DNA of 23,131 nucleotides. Origin: Candidatus Sulfopaludibacter sp. SbA3. Its GTDB lineage: Bacteria > Acidobacteriota > Terriglobia > 2-12-FULL-54-10. The position numbers and the translations under genes are program-made. The stretch covers positions 1 through 23,131 of the forward strand of contig CAMBEY010000012.1 in the NCBI GenBank assembly GCA_945865705.1, written 5' to 3'. Shown here piece by piece: positions 22,576-23,131 of the stretch; within the stretch, counting starts at the first letter, position 1; every line of letters begins with the position of its first letter. The notes below the pieces were generated by a model that was given only the letters and a program-made list of their open reading frames with translations, was not told where the DNA came from and did not search any database.

Positions 22576-23131
22576 ATGGTTGCCACTGCCAGCGCGGCGG
22601 AGTTAGCCGGGAAGCTACGCGAGATTAGCGAGTCGATCCGGCGCAGCATGGATGCGCCTCCCGCCGTGGGTCAGCCTACCGAGTTGCTACCCGTCTTGCT
22701 TGATGAGTTCCACCGATTGTCGCAACGAGCGGCGCATCAGGCGAGCTTGATTGGCCAGTTAAACCCGCGGCCTGACGGAGCAATCAATGATTTGATCCAG
22801 GGCGGCAAGCGCAGGCTGGCTCGCATGTTTGACTGGATGCTGCGGCCGCAACGCGAGTACAATCGCGCCATGCTGGAAGCTCTCGATAGTTTGGCGGTGG
22901 CGTTAGAGCAGTCGCGCGCTCCTGTCCTTGCGGGATTCCAAAAACAGGATGCGGCATCTCAGAAAAACGCTCATGACGCTGGCCAGCTATCGCTTCACCT
23001 GCGTGAACTAAGTGAGACTGCGACGCGGCAAATCGAGAGAAACTCCATGGAGACTCGCGAATTAGTTCGTGAACTGCGCTGGAGCTACGAGGGGGCTTTG
23101 TCCCGCCACATCACATCTGTTGATGAGACCC
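22576..23131 (+). CDS. Helical N-terminal part of an unidentified glycan-operon protein (partial)
   Basis: The frame is open from ATG 22576 to the right edge (185 codons, no stop). AAGGGAGAG at 22561-22569 is a good ribosome site. The visible part is strongly helical and charged, with heptad-like stretches (AAELAGKLREISESIRRSM, LSLHLRELSETATRQIERN, MLEALDSLAVALEQ), and no membrane segment or signal peptide. A conserved-looking segment is LRPQREYNRAMLEAL. In related ABC-export operons, proteins with such helical regions often carry a methyltransferase or glycosyltransferase domain, but that part would lie beyond the window. Function cannot be assigned. It starts 51 bases after the ATPase gene and is probably in the same operon. 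Confidence 0.7.
   Translation, partial: MVATASAAELAGKLREISESIRRSMDAPPAVGQPTELLPVLLDEFHRLSQRAAHQASLIGQLNPRPDGAINDLIQGGKRRLARMFDWMLRPQREYNRAMLEALDSLAVALEQSRAPVLAGFQKQDAASQKNAHDAGQLSLHLRELSETATRQIERNSMETRELVRELRWSYEGALSRHITSVDET

Overview
The window looks like a chromosomal segment of an Acidobacteriota (Terriglobia/Solibacteres-like) bacterium. This is inferred from gene content and style: moderately high GC, a BshC bacillithiol enzyme beside carAB, a YaiO-type outer-membrane barrel (so two membranes), an ABC-2/Wzt polysaccharide exporter, and large chimeric glycosyltransferases. No rRNA, tRNA, CRISPR array, transposase or integrase was seen.

Left part (1-4160). A polymer-forming, beta-helical (bactofilin-like) protein enters from the left edge. 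Its reading frame is broken at a run of ten G. A YaiO-like outer-membrane barrel follows on the same strand. Convergent to it is a polytopic GT-C (GT39-like) glycosyltransferase that ends in an approximately 114-residue collagen-like Gly-X-Y tail, which is very unusual. The N-terminus of that gene is split off at a run of seven T (A on the + strand). In both broken genes, one extra base in the homopolymer would restore the frame.

Housekeeping block (4161-13605). lepB (signal peptidase I), carA and carB (8-base overlap) and bshC run on the + strand. The - strand carries greA, a CDP-alcohol phosphatidyltransferase and an MscS-type channel. bshC and mscS meet tail to tail with no base between them.

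Envelope glycan block (13606-23131, all +). A 317-389 base intergenic region, depending on the start chosen, carries the greA promoter and several inverted repeats, including a long near-perfect hairpin. It is followed by a GT4 glycosyltransferase; a 698-aa protein built from three tandem modules of about 134 residues plus a degenerate GT2-like domain; a secreted DUF3108 protein; a GT4-methyltransferase fusion; an ABC-2 permease (Wzm-like); an ATPase with a C-terminal Wzt-type glycan-binding domain; and the start of a helical protein cut by the window edge. Overlapping or closely spaced genes suggest one or two operons. Together they probably build, cap and export an O-antigen-like polysaccharide. 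The GT4-methyltransferase is a good candidate for the chain-capping enzyme recognised by the Wzt C-terminal domain. The most novel items are the collagen-tailed glycosyltransferase, the three-module protein and the structured leader in front of the glycan operon.
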